DNA from: CALKGK01 sp964649515
GTDB taxonomy: Bacteria > Bacteroidota > Bacteroidia > Flavobacteriales_D > Sanyastnellaceae
Assembly: GCA_964649515.1 (NCBI GenBank)
Contig: CAZYPV010000056.1
Location: 1-22,154 of the forward strand
Direction: 5' to 3'
Length of the DNA: 22,154 bases
Part shown: positions 14,739 through 22,154 of the stretch, piece after piece
How the letters are laid out: every line of letters starts with the position of its first letter
How positions within the stretch are numbered: the first letter of the stretch is position 1
Notes under the pieces: generated by a model
What the model was told of the DNA's origin: nothing
What the model saw: the letters and a program-made list of their open reading frames with translations, nothing else
Databases searched by the model: none
Made by a program: the position numbers and the translations under genes

Positions 14739-15842
14739 ATGGATCCACAAATCATCTTTTGGTTTTTGATTTTCACCACCTTCCTCGAAGTGATGGCCAT
14801 CGTCGTGCTGGGCAGAACCATCAAGTCCATTCTCAAGAGCGAACTCTTTAGAAGCAAAATGGCCAAAGTGAACGCCCGTGCCAAGGCAGCAGATGAAGCC
14901 ACCAAAAACATGGGTTCCATTGGAGCCAGTATCATCCTCGCATTGGTAGGCTTTCTTCTACCGGAAATGGCCATGGCGGCTGCTGAAGGCGATCTTGCTA
15001 CAGAAGCTAGCAATCCATTGCACGTGAATGTGAGCGACAATCTTCTCTATGCCTTGCTTACCCTCAATGTGCTCCTCGCTGGGGTGGTGATCTATTTCAG
15101 ACAACTTCTACAATCGCTGCTAACCATCGACAAAGTGAAGGAAGCGAAAAAAGTAAAAGTGGAAGATCCCGCTGAGCGTCCGATGGCTAAAATCATGCAC
15201 ATCCTCACAGATGCAGCCCCATTGGATCAAGAAGAAACGGTGGCAACGGACCACGAGTACGATGGGATTCGAGAGCTGGACAACAACCTTCCCCCTTGGT
15301 GGAAATGGGGTTTTTATGTGTCCATTGTCGTTGGTGTGATTTACCTCATCCACTTCCATGTACTGGAGACGGGGGAACTTCAAATTGAAGAATACCACTC
15401 CGAGATGAAAAGAGCAGAAGAAGAAGTTCAGGCCTATCTCGCAGCTCAAAAAATGAATGTGGATGAAACCAATGTGGTGATTTTGAATGAAGCCGGTGCT
15501 TTGAAAAGAGGAAAAGGACTTTTCACTCAATATTGTGAAGTGTGCCACGGTGCTTCTGGTGAAGGAAAGGTTGGTCCTAACCTTACCGATCAGTACTGGA
15601 TCTATGGTGGTGCAGTAGCCGATGTTTTCTCAACAATAAAATACGGCGCCAAAAATGGAATGAAAAGTTGGAAAGATGAACTCAACCCAGTCCAAATTCA
15701 AGAGGTGAGTTCTTACATCAGTACCCTTCAAGGTACTCAACCCGAAAATGCAAAAGCTCCTCAAGGAGAACTTTATGTGCCTGATATGAACGATGTGGAT
15801 GCACCTCAAGCAGACAGTACCGCCGTTTCAATGCTCCAGTGA
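14739..15842 (+). CDS. ccoP: cbb3 oxidase subunit III, monohaem form (CcoP)
   Basis: A 367-residue membrane-anchored cytochrome c that passes electrons to CcoO/CcoN. Membrane segments lie at about 3-24, 61-80, 101-121 and 190-209; the last, preceded by LPPWWKWGF, is the conserved CcoP anchor. Only one c-type haem motif is present, Cys266-x2-Cys269-His270 (CEVCH), with probable axial Met308; proteobacterial CcoP has two. The first half has extra helices and a charged cytoplasmic stretch (about 129-180) not found in the proteobacterial protein. A 40-residue acidic and Pro-containing tail follows the cytochrome domain and ends SMLQ. The single-haem, extra-helix form is common in Bacteroidetes. 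It lies 38 bases after ccoQ and 40 before ccoG. Confidence 0.95.
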   Translation: MDPQIIFWFLIFTTFLEVMAIVVLGRTIKSILKSELFRSKMAKVNARAKAADEATKNMGSIGASIILALVGFLLPEMAMAAAEGDLATEASNPLHVNVSDNLLYALLTLNVLLAGVVIYFRQLLQSLLTIDKVKEAKKVKVEDPAERPMAKIMHILTDAAPLDQEETVATDHEYDGIRELDNNLPPWWKWGFYVSIVVGVIYLIHFHVLETGELQIEEYHSEMKRAEEEVQAYLAAQKMNVDETNVVILNEAGALKRGKGLFTQYCEVCHGASGEGKVGPNLTDQYWIYGGAVADVFSTIKYGAKNGMKSWKDELNPVQIQEVSSYISTLQGTQPENAKAPQGELYVPDMNDVDAPQADSTAVSMLQ

Positions 15843-15882
15843 GCAGTGGCGAAATAAAGGTTGTTGAAGTGACAAGCAGTGA

Positions 15883-17280
15883 ATGAAAATGGAAGAGAAT
15901 AACACATATCGCGACCAACTGAGTACCGTTGATAGCAAAGGTAAACGCGTTTGGGTGTTCCCAAAAAAACCTTGGGGTTGGTGGTACAACAAAAGAAAAT
16001 ACTTGAGCTACGTGCTTTTGGCTTTTCTCTTTGCCGGCCCCTTCCTGCGCATCAATGGTCAGCCCTTTTTGATGCTCAATATTTTGGAGCGACACTTTGT
16101 GATTCTTGGACAAACCTTTCACCCTCAAGATTTCCACTTGTTTGCCTTGGCCATGATTACTTTGGTGGTTTTTATCATTCTGTTTACGGTGGTTTTTGGC
16201 CGACTCTTCTGCGGTTGGGTTTGTCCGCAAACCATTTTCATGGAAATGGTCTTCCGCCGAATTGAATACTGGATTGAAGGCGATTGGAAAGACCAAATGC
16301 GCTTGAAAAAAATGCCATGGAATCGAGAAAAAATCCTCAAAAAAGGATCTAAAAACCTCCTCTTTTGGCTCATCTCTTTCTTCATTGCCAATACTTTTCT
16401 CGCCTACATCATTGGCTCAGAGGCCTTGTTAGACATTGTAACGAGCCCCGTCACAGATCACTTCGGCGGCTTCGTAGCGATTGCCATCTTCACTACGGTC
16501 TTCTTTGCCGTGTTTAGCTTGGCCCGTGAACAGGTGTGTACCTTCATTTGTCCTTACGGCCGTTTGCAATCTGTGCTTCTCGACAAGAACTCATTGGTAG
16601 TAGCTTACGATCATGTGCGCGGAGAAAATCGCGGTAAAATTCGCAAAAATGAAGACCGACAAGCTGCTCAGAAAGGAGACTGCATCGATTGTAAACTATG
16701 CGTGAATGTTTGTCCTACAGGAATTGACATCCGCAACGGAACCCAACTCGAATGCATCAACTGCACAGCCTGCATTGATGCTTGCGACCACATGATGGAG
16801 AGCGTAGGGATGGAAAAAGGACTCGTGCGTTTCGCCTCCAGTGAAACCATTGAGAAAAAAACAGCCTTCTCCCTCACCGGAAGAGCAAAAGCATACAGCT
16901 TGGTCTTGTTGGGATTGCTGGTATTGATGACAGCCCTCTTGGTGACCCGAACAGACATTGAAGCTACCGTACTTCGAACACGAGGCACCTTGTTCACCAA
17001 AATGGACGATGCCACCTATAGTAACATCTACGACATTGCGGTAGTCAACAAAACCAATGAGGCGGCTCCCATTCGTTTAGAAGTGCTCGAAGGAAACGCT
17101 GAGATCTCCATGATTGGGGAAGAACTCGTGATCGAAGCACGTGGAGAGCACACCGGAAAATTCATGATTCTGATGAAAAAAGATCAAATGAAAAAAGGAA
17201 AGAATGAGCTGAAAATCGGCGTATTCAACAATAATCAGCTGGAAGAGACCATCTCAACCACCTTTATCGGACCAATATGA
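15883..17280 (+). CDS. ccoG: cbb3 accessory ferredoxin-like membrane protein CcoG/RdxA/FixG
   Basis: A 465-residue inner-membrane protein with two cubane Fe-S motifs: Cys267-x2-Cys270-x2-Cys273-x3-Cys277 followed by Pro, and Cys291-x2-Cys294-x2-Cys297-x3-Cys301. Helices lie at about 40-55, 86-105, 158-178, 195-214 and 336-356, with membrane-side Cys pairs in FCGWVCP (110-114) and CTFICP (219-223). The C-terminal part is an Ig-like FixG domain on the periplasmic side. CcoG has been linked to reduction of copper for cbb3 assembly. The ATG at 15883 is used, with ATG 15889 as an alternative. The stop TGA overlaps the ATG of ccoH, so the two are translationally coupled. Confidence 0.96.
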   Translation: MKMEENNTYRDQLSTVDSKGKRVWVFPKKPWGWWYNKRKYLSYVLLAFLFAGPFLRINGQPFLMLNILERHFVILGQTFHPQDFHLFALAMITLVVFIILFTVVFGRLFCGWVCPQTIFMEMVFRRIEYWIEGDWKDQMRLKKMPWNREKILKKGSKNLLFWLISFFIANTFLAYIIGSEALLDIVTSPVTDHFGGFVAIAIFTTVFFAVFSLAREQVCTFICPYGRLQSVLLDKNSLVVAYDHVRGENRGKIRKNEDRQAAQKGDCIDCKLCVNVCPTGIDIRNGTQLECINCTACIDACDHMMESVGMEKGLVRFASSETIEKKTAFSLTGRAKAYSLVLLGLLVLMTALLVTRTDIEATVLRTRGTLFTKMDDATYSNIYDIAVVNKTNEAAPIRLEVLEGNAEISMIGEELVIEARGEHTGKFMILMKKDQMKKGKNELKIGVFNNNQLEETISTTFIGPI

Positions 17281-17723
17281 AATTGAATTGGGGAACAGGA
17301 ATTGCCGCAGCCATTATCGCATTCATGGTTTTCATCTTGTTTATGGTGTTCAAAGCGAGCATGACAACAACTGACTTGTATGCAGAAGACTATTATCAAC
17401 AAGAACTGGACTATGAAACACGCATCACCGCGAAAAAAAACACCATCGGCGTTGAAGATGGAGTGCGTCTTCAAGTGAGCGGAGGTGAACTCAAGGTAAG
17501 CTTCCCGCCAGAGGTCGATGCGAACATCATGGAAGGATCTGTTCATTTTTACCGACCAGATGATGCACGTTTTGATCAGCGATTTCCCCTCACCAAAGGC
17601 ACCCACGAGCAAAAAATTCCTTTGGCAAAATTGGCTCCGGGTAATTATCAAATCAAAATCAGCTGGACCGAGGGAAGTAAGCCCTTTTACACTGAAAAAT
17701 CATTTTTTATCCCCTTAAAATAA
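17277..17723 (+). CDS. ccoH: FixH/CcoH-family cbb3 assembly protein
   Basis: A 148-residue protein with an N-terminal membrane helix (about 8-27, IAAAIIAFMVFILFMVF) and a beta-rich domain exposed outside the membrane. The family mark is the stretch after the helix, DLYAEDYYQQELDYETRI. FixH/CcoH stabilises the oxidase complex during assembly. It overlaps ccoG by four bases (ATGA) and precedes the SafE-like gene by 9 bases. Confidence 0.92.
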   Translation: MKLNWGTGIAAAIIAFMVFILFMVFKASMTTTDLYAEDYYQQELDYETRITAKKNTIGVEDGVRLQVSGGELKVSFPPEVDANIMEGSVHFYRPDDARFDQRFPLTKGTHEQKIPLAKLAPGNYQIKISWTEGSKPFYTEKSFFIPLK

Positions 17724-17732
17724 ATAGAAACG

Positions 17733-18440
17733 ATGAGCTTTGTTTGGAGTGCTTTAGTTATTGGGATGATTGGAAACCTGCATTGTTTAGGCATGTGCGG
17801 ACCCATTGCGCTTGCCCTTCCCATTGCTCAAAAAAGCACCGCTCATCAACTGTTCTCCGTGGGGCTCTACAACGCGGGTCGATTAAGCACTTATGCCGCT
17901 TTAGGACTCATTTTAGGAAGCGTGGGTGAAGGACTTTCACTCTTGGGAATATCTCAGTATTTGTCCATTGTATTCGGATTTTTAATGTTGTTCATTGGTA
18001 TCCTTAATTTGTTGAAATGGAAAAACCCGTTTCAAAGTAAGGCCTTATTGAGCTCCTACTCCGATCTCAAACGATTGTTCTCAAAACAATTGAAGAAAAG
18101 AAACAACGCAGCCTTTTTTACCATGGGAGTGTTGAATGGTTTGCTGCCTTGCGGACTCATTTACGTTGCGCTGGCGGGTGCTTTGGCCTCGGGCGGACTC
18201 CAGTATTCGGTCATGTTCATGCTGCTTTTTGGCCTTGGTACCCTTCCTGCCATGCTTGCCTTACCCCTATTCAGTGCCCGCATTAAGCCTTTTTTAACTG
18301 TAAAATGGAAGTTGGCCATTCCCGTGCTCACCATTTGTTTTGGATTGTTGATGGTGCTCAGAGGAAGCAACCTCGGTATTCCTTACATCAGTCCAAAAGC
18401 GAATACGGAACAAGTGAACGCTCAATTCAAATGCCACTAG
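17733..18440 (+). CDS. SafE/UreH_2-like membrane protein of cbb3 clusters
   Basis: A 235-residue polytopic membrane protein with about six helices, of the sulfite exporter TauE/SafE-related (UreH_2, DsbD-like) group that is often found in cbb3 gene clusters. Two internal-repeat-like blocks each contain a polar motif in a membrane segment: GNLHCLGMCGP (14-24) and NGLLPCGLIY (135-144). The His17-Cys18-x3-Cys22 group and Cys140 could bind a metal or carry a redox disulfide. A link to copper or redox supply for the oxidase is suggested by context, not shown. The protein ends in Cys-His. It lies 9 bases after ccoH and its stop overlaps or abuts the radical SAM gene start. Confidence 0.85.
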   Translation: MSFVWSALVIGMIGNLHCLGMCGPIALALPIAQKSTAHQLFSVGLYNAGRLSTYAALGLILGSVGEGLSLLGISQYLSIVFGFLMLFIGILNLLKWKNPFQSKALLSSYSDLKRLFSKQLKKRNNAAFFTMGVLNGLLPCGLIYVALAGALASGGLQYSVMFMLLFGLGTLPAMLALPLFSARIKPFLTVKWKLAIPVLTICFGLLMVLRGSNLGIPYISPKANTEQVNAQFKCH

Positions 18441-18442
18441 CC

Positions 18443-19210
18443 ATGATGCCATCCCTTTGCAATAGCGTTATCATTGGTCCAATCGAAAGCGGAAGAAACG
18501 GAAGAACTTTGGTCATTAACCTCATGTCTTCTTGCAGCAGACGATGCATCTTCAATTGCGAAACCTGCGATTATTTCAAAGATGTTCGAGAAGAAAATGC
18601 AGCCTTGCCAGAACCTTACGCGGTGGTTGAAGCCTTAATGAAAGGACTGCAAAAGGAATTGAACGCCGGACGAAAAGTGGATAACATTTGTTTTGCAGGA
18701 ACCGGAGAACCAAGCCTGCACCCCAAGTTTCCTGAGATCATGGAAGATGTCGTGCTCATTCGAAATTTGCTATCTCCAGACACCCACATATCGCTCGTTA
18801 CCAATGCCAAAGGAATCCAACGAAGCGAAGTGATGAACACCATGATGAAAGTCAACCACTTCATCTTCAAATACGATCCTTATGACCAAGAAGTGAACGA
18901 TCATGGTTTACTCCGACGAATTGCTCAACTGAAATCCCACTTGAAGGGAGAATTTTCCATTCAAAGCATCTTTTACGACAAACACTACCGAAGCAACGGA
19001 AAAAGCAATACCCGTTCAGAACATGTTGAGCGCTGGGCATCACAAATCGCTCGCCTCAATCCTGTTGAAGTAGTGCTCTACGAGGCCAATGGAGATCTCC
19101 TCCTTCAAAAAGAAGAAAGGGCAGGCATCCTCCAAAAAGCCGCTGAAAAACTTCAAACATTCAAAATCAAAACCCGATTGGCTCAAAACGAGCGAGATCC
19201 GTTGGTCTAA
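18443..19210 (+). CDS. Radical SAM protein of unknown function
   Basis: A 255-residue radical SAM enzyme. The 4Fe-4S/SAM site is Cys35-x3-Cys39-x2-Cys42 (CIFNCETC), with an extra Cys31 four residues before it. Other family marks are GTGEPSLHP (86-94, the SAM-amino-binding GGE position) and SLVTNAKG (117-124). The stretch GPIESGRNGRTLVINLM before the cluster resembles COG0731 (wybutosine-synthesis-like) proteins, though strongly diverged, and there is no clear auxiliary cluster near the C terminus. Starts at 18431, 18443 and 18446 are possible; 18443 is used because it lies two bases after the upstream stop. It sits between the SafE-like gene and hemN, 11 bases from hemN. A role in oxidase or haem maturation, or in tRNA modification, is only a guess. 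Confidence 0.85.
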   Translation: MMPSLCNSVIIGPIESGRNGRTLVINLMSSCSRRCIFNCETCDYFKDVREENAALPEPYAVVEALMKGLQKELNAGRKVDNICFAGTGEPSLHPKFPEIMEDVVLIRNLLSPDTHISLVTNAKGIQRSEVMNTMMKVNHFIFKYDPYDQEVNDHGLLRRIAQLKSHLKGEFSIQSIFYDKHYRSNGKSNTRSEHVERWASQIARLNPVEVVLYEANGDLLLQKEERAGILQKAAEKLQTFKIKTRLAQNERDPLV

Positions 19211-19221
19211 AACTCCCAATT

Positions 19222-20595
19222 ATGGCGCGTAGCAATTCTTCCCAACTTATTTCTAAATACAACGTTCCCGGACCCCGTTACACGAGCTATCCAACGGTTC
19301 CGCATTGGGAAAGCGATGAGAAATTCCCTTCCCTTTGGCCCAATTTGGTGAAACAATTTCAAGCCCAGCAGCATGACGAAGGAATGAGCATCTACATCCA
19401 TTTGCCTTTCTGTGAATCGCTGTGCACTTTCTGTGGCTGCCACAAGCACATCACCAAAAGGCATGAGATGGAAGAGCCCTACATCGCAGCCTTGAAAAAA
19501 GAATGGTTGCTGTATTTGGACTTGTTTGAACAAAAACCAAAGTTGAAAGAATTGCACCTTGGCGGTGGTACGCCTACCTTCTTCAGCCCAGAAAACCTCA
19601 GCGACCTATTGAATTTCATTTTTTCAACCTGTGATGTGGCTGAGGATGCTGAACTTGGCTTCGAAGGTCATCCCAACAATACTCGAACAGAACACCTCCA
19701 AGAACTTGCTCAACTCGGTTTTACTAGAGTGAGTTATGGAGTGCAAGACTACTCCGAAGAAGTGCAAAAGGTAATCCGCCGCATTCAAAGCTTCGAAACG
19801 GTGAAAAAAGCACATCTCGCAGCACAACAGGCAGGCTATACAAGCATTAGTCATGACTTGGTTTTTGGCTTGCCCAAACAAGGTTTAGCGGACATTAAGA
19901 ACAGCATCGAACTGACTTTAAGTCTTCGTCCCGAAAGAATCAGCCTGTACAGCTACGCTCATGTCCCATGGATTCCGGGCTTGGGTCAGCGCGCCTACGA
20001 CGAGTCTGACTTACCTCAACCAGAAGAAAAAAGAGCCCTTTACGAAACCGCAAAAGGGATGCTACTTGATGCGGGGTATGTGGAAGTGGGAATGGACCAC
20101 TTTGCTTTACCCAGTGATTCCTTGGCCATCGCATTAAAAAACAAAGCGCTACACCGAAATTTCATGGGCTACACCACCAATACCAACAAACTGATGATCG
20201 GACTCGGAATGTCTGCCATCAGTGATGTTTGGGGTGGATTTGCCCAGAATGTGAAAAGCGTGAAGGAGTATGAAGAACTGGTTCATTCGGGAATTATTCC
20301 TGTTTTTCGCGGACACCAACACAGTGAGGAAGATCTTGAACTGCGCAGCATCATTTTAGACATCATTTGCCACTTCAAAGTCACTTGGAATGATGAATTT
20401 GAGCAAAAACCCTTTTTCAAGACCATTAAAAACAAGCTGCAGGAACTCATTGATGACGGTTTATGCGAATTGAAGGCGGGTGAACTCGTTGTATTGCCCC
20501 AAGGAGAAGCCTTTGTGCGGAACATTTGCATGTGTTTTGATGCCCACCTTCACGAAAAGCATGAGCAAGCTCAACGATTTAGTAAAACCATTTAA
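19222..20595 (+). CDS. hemN: Oxygen-independent coproporphyrinogen III dehydrogenase (HemN)
   Basis: A 457-residue radical SAM enzyme that decarboxylates coproporphyrinogen III to protoporphyrinogen IX without O2. The N terminus has the HemN-specific KYNVPGPRYTSYPT (12-25). The cluster motif is Cys64-x3-Cys68-x2-Cys71-x-Cys73 (CESLCTFCGC), including the fourth Cys typical of true HemN. LHLGGGTPTF follows, then RVSYGVQDYSEEVQKVIRRIQ and HDLVFGLPKQ. Length and the C-terminal domain match HemN rather than the shorter HemW. Being in the cbb3 operon makes sense: the oxidase needs haem under low O2, when the O2-dependent enzyme fails. It follows the radical SAM gene by 11 bases. Confidence 0.95.
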   Translation: MARSNSSQLISKYNVPGPRYTSYPTVPHWESDEKFPSLWPNLVKQFQAQQHDEGMSIYIHLPFCESLCTFCGCHKHITKRHEMEEPYIAALKKEWLLYLDLFEQKPKLKELHLGGGTPTFFSPENLSDLLNFIFSTCDVAEDAELGFEGHPNNTRTEHLQELAQLGFTRVSYGVQDYSEEVQKVIRRIQSFETVKKAHLAAQQAGYTSISHDLVFGLPKQGLADIKNSIELTLSLRPERISLYSYAHVPWIPGLGQRAYDESDLPQPEEKRALYETAKGMLLDAGYVEVGMDHFALPSDSLAIALKNKALHRNFMGYTTNTNKLMIGLGMSAISDVWGGFAQNVKSVKEYEELVHSGIIPVFRGHQHSEEDLELRSIILDIICHFKVTWNDEFEQKPFFKTIKNKLQELIDDGLCELKAGELVVLPQGEAFVRNICMCFDAHLHEKHEQAQRFSKTI

Positions 20596-20613
20596 TAATT
20601 CAAGAAGAGCACG

Positions 20614-20621
20614 TATCTTTT
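20614..20621 (+). promoter_or_regulatory. Possible -7 box next to the lipoprotein gene start
   Basis: TATCTTTT, one mismatch from TAnnTTTG, ends four bases before the ATG at 20626. If used, the transcript would start at or next to the ATG. No TTG is seen at the -33 position, so this is weak. Confidence 0.2.
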
Positions 20622-20625
20622 CGTC

Positions 20626-21708
20626 ATGAAAAAGTACATGCTCCTTCTTCTTCCTTGTTTGGTATTGTTATTTTCTTGTGACGAAAACACAATCACCCCT
20701 CCCACTACCCCAACCAAAACCGCTTCAAGCTGCGAAAAATACTTTAGCTACAGTGATTCTCTGCTCAAGAATACCGGTGGAGTGAAAATGGTGCCCATTG
20801 AAACAAACAAAGGAACCTTCAAGGTGTGGACCAAGCAAGTGGGAAATGCTCCACAAATGAGGGTGTTGCTCTTGCACGGAGGTCCCGGACTCACCCATGA
20901 GCTTTTTGAGTGCTTTGAGAGTTACTTTCCGCAAGCAGGGATTGAATTTATTTATTATGACCAATTGGGAAGTTATTACAGCGATCAACCTCAAGATACT
21001 TCACTTTGGCAGTTGGATCGTTTTGTAGAAGAGGTAGAACAAGTGCGCATTGCTTTAAACTTGAATGAAGATAATTTCTATCTCTATGGCCAGAGCTGGG
21101 GCGGTATTTTGGGACTGCAGTATGCGCTCAAATACCAAAAGCACCTCAAGGGATTGATTATTTCCAACATGGTGCCCTCTTTGCCCGAATACCAAGACTA
21201 TTCTGCCGAAGTACTCGCTCCCATGATGGATCCCGCTGTTCAAGAAGAAATTCAAGCACTCGAAAATGCCGAAGACTACGCCAATCCAAGATATGCGGAG
21301 TTGGTGAGTGAACATTACTACACTGAACACATCTTAAGAAGGCCTTTGGATGAATGGCCAGAACCCGTGAACCGCTCTTTTAATCACATCAATGCAGTTG
21401 TTTACAATCACATGCAGGGTCCGTCAGAATTCGGAATCAAAGGCGATGCCAATCTAAAAACCTGGGATGTGAAATCAGAGGTACACAAGATCGAAGTTCC
21501 GGTGCTCAGTATTGGGGCGAAGCACGACACCATGGACCCCGAACAAATGAAGTGGCTCGCCGAAAATGTTCAAAACGGAACGTACCATTATTGTCCAACA
21601 GGTTCGCACTTAAGCCAGTACGACAATGCTGAAGTTTACTTCAAAGGCCTCATTGATTTTATTCGGAGAGTGAATGACAATCAAAATGCGGCTGCCGATG
21701 GAAAGTAG
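20626..21708 (+). CDS. Lipoprotein alpha/beta hydrolase, proline-iminopeptidase-like
   Basis: A 360-residue secreted hydrolase. The signal peptide ends in a lipobox (LLFSC) with the lipidated Cys at 18, followed by a Thr/Pro-rich tether. The catalytic domain belongs to the alpha/beta hydrolases of the prolyl aminopeptidase (S33) type: oxyanion motif HGGPG (84-88), nucleophile Ser157 in GQSWGG, acid Asp301 (GAKHDTMDP) and His328 (TGSHLSQ). A helical cap lies between about 185 and 280. It probably trims N-terminal proline or similar residues from peptides at the cell envelope; other substrates such as esters cannot be excluded. It lies 30 bases after hemN but has no evident role in oxidase biogenesis. 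Confidence 0.87.
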   Translation: MKKYMLLLLPCLVLLFSCDENTITPPTTPTKTASSCEKYFSYSDSLLKNTGGVKMVPIETNKGTFKVWTKQVGNAPQMRVLLLHGGPGLTHELFECFESYFPQAGIEFIYYDQLGSYYSDQPQDTSLWQLDRFVEEVEQVRIALNLNEDNFYLYGQSWGGILGLQYALKYQKHLKGLIISNMVPSLPEYQDYSAEVLAPMMDPAVQEEIQALENAEDYANPRYAELVSEHYYTEHILRRPLDEWPEPVNRSFNHINAVVYNHMQGPSEFGIKGDANLKTWDVKSEVHKIEVPVLSIGAKHDTMDPEQMKWLAENVQNGTYHYCPTGSHLSQYDNAEVYFKGLIDFIRRVNDNQNAAADGK

Positions 21709-22093
21709 TTATTGGATATTAATGATGCTCCACATGTGGACCGTCTTGGTGGCTTTTGTATTGGGTACGGCAGTTCTATTGATGAAAAAAGGAACGACCA
21801 TCCACAAGCGTTTGGGTTGGATATACATGGTTTTGATGTTCTTCACTGCTGCCGTTAGCGTTTTTCTCGAAGCCCGAGTTGGTCCGCAATTTTTAGGACA
21901 CTTCGGGTGGATTCATCTTTTGAGTTTGCTCACCCTCTACACGGTTCCAAGTTCAATCATTCACGCCCGAAAGAAAAGAATAAAAGCACATCGCAGAGGC
22001 ATGCTCATCCTCTATTTCGCGGGAATTATTGTGGCGGGAATTTTCACTTTCGCTCCTGGGAGGTATTTGCATGACTTGTTTTTTGGTGGGTGA
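21698..22093 (+). CDS. DUF2306-like four-helix membrane protein
   Basis: A small membrane protein of 131 residues with about four helices. Polar and charged residues typical of DUF2306 proteins lie between them: a His in LHMWTV of helix 1, HKRLGWIYMV after the first loop, HFGWIHLLSLLT before helix 3, and KAHRRGMLILYFAG before helix 4. The repeated His residues near helix ends (H-x-R-G/LGW) suggest haem or quinone binding to some readers, but this is not shown. ATG 21698 (MESSYWIL) gives the usual start right before helix 1; in-frame ATGs at 21674 and 21686 would lengthen it. It overlaps the lipoprotein gene by 11 bases, implying co-transcription. Function unknown. Confidence 0.7.
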   Translation: MESSYWILMMLHMWTVLVAFVLGTAVLLMKKGTTIHKRLGWIYMVLMFFTAAVSVFLEARVGPQFLGHFGWIHLLSLLTLYTVPSSIIHARKKRIKAHRRGMLILYFAGIIVAGIFTFAPGRYLHDLFFGG

Positions 22094-22154
22094 TTATGGC
22101 ATCACCACAAAACGCGTATACGCCACAAAACCGCTCTTTTTGATTTGCAAGAGG
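22094..22154 (-). CDS. Possible 3' end of a convergent gene (partial)
   Basis: Read on the minus strand, the last 60 bases give an open frame of 19 codons ending in TAA at 22096-22094, one base after the DUF2306-like stop. The alternating hydrophobic/polar end (SGFVAYTRFVVMP) would suit a C-terminal beta strand of an exported protein. The piece is too short to be sure it is coding. Confidence 0.3.
   Translation of the reverse strand, partial: LLQIKKSGFVAYTRFVVMP

Noticed and set aside
18305..18442. N-terminal extension of the radical SAM protein starting at 18305
   Set aside because: The extra 46 residues are read within the end of the SafE-like gene in another frame, have low-complexity shadow composition and lie before the conserved start of the family. 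ATGs at 18431-18446 are far better.
1..22154. Mobile elements, CRISPR arrays, tRNA or rRNA genes and phage genes
   Set aside because: No transposase, integrase, regular short repeats with spacers or RNA gene signatures were seen, and gene order and codon style are even across the window.

Overview
The window reads as a chromosomal segment from a member of the Bacteroidota, most likely the Flavobacteriia. The evidence is a ccoN-ccoO gene fusion, a single-haem CcoP, a FixL-like kinase paired with a receiver-CRP fusion, an exact Bacteroidetes-type -7 box (TAnnTTTG) ahead of ccoI, and almost no Shine-Dalgarno sequences. It contains 20 complete protein genes, the possible 3' end of one more at the right edge, and no rRNA, tRNA, CRISPR array or recognisable mobile element.

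Left part (1-2350): three plus-strand genes with no obvious link to the rest. They encode a YkuK-family RNase H-like protein, an SRPBCC-fold protein and a pirin-family cupin with a twin-arginine signal. Two hairpins follow, one a plus-strand terminator and one able to act in both directions. A 320-base gap (2347-2666) then carries two long inverted repeats and no convincing gene.

Middle part (2667-9489): five minus-strand signalling genes. In the direction of transcription they are a PAS-PAS histidine kinase, a receiver-CRP/FNR fusion regulator (8-nt overlap with the kinase gene), an H-NOX haem/NO sensor, a soluble hybrid kinase with receiver and Hpt domains (start codon TTG overlapping the H-NOX stop), and a LytTR response regulator. 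The first PAS domain of the first kinase aligns without gaps to the remembered haem-PAS segment of FixL and keeps the haem-binding His.

Right part (9647-22154): a divergent, tightly packed plus-strand operon for the cbb3-type high-affinity cytochrome oxidase: ccoI (Cu ATPase), ccoS, ccoNO (fused), a 54-residue ccoQ, ccoP, ccoG, ccoH, a SafE-like membrane protein, a radical SAM protein and hemN. A lipoprotein alpha/beta hydrolase and a DUF2306-like membrane protein follow on the same strand.

The likely logic is that low O2, and perhaps NO through H-NOX, is sensed by the minus-strand kinases. The receiver-CRP protein would then act on the 157-base divergent control region and switch on cbb3 oxidase, its copper and Fe-S assembly factors and oxygen-independent haem synthesis. 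The individual families are well known. The less familiar part is the combination: a fused FixJ/FixK-like regulator and a complete H-NOX phosphorelay lying back-to-back with the oxidase operon.
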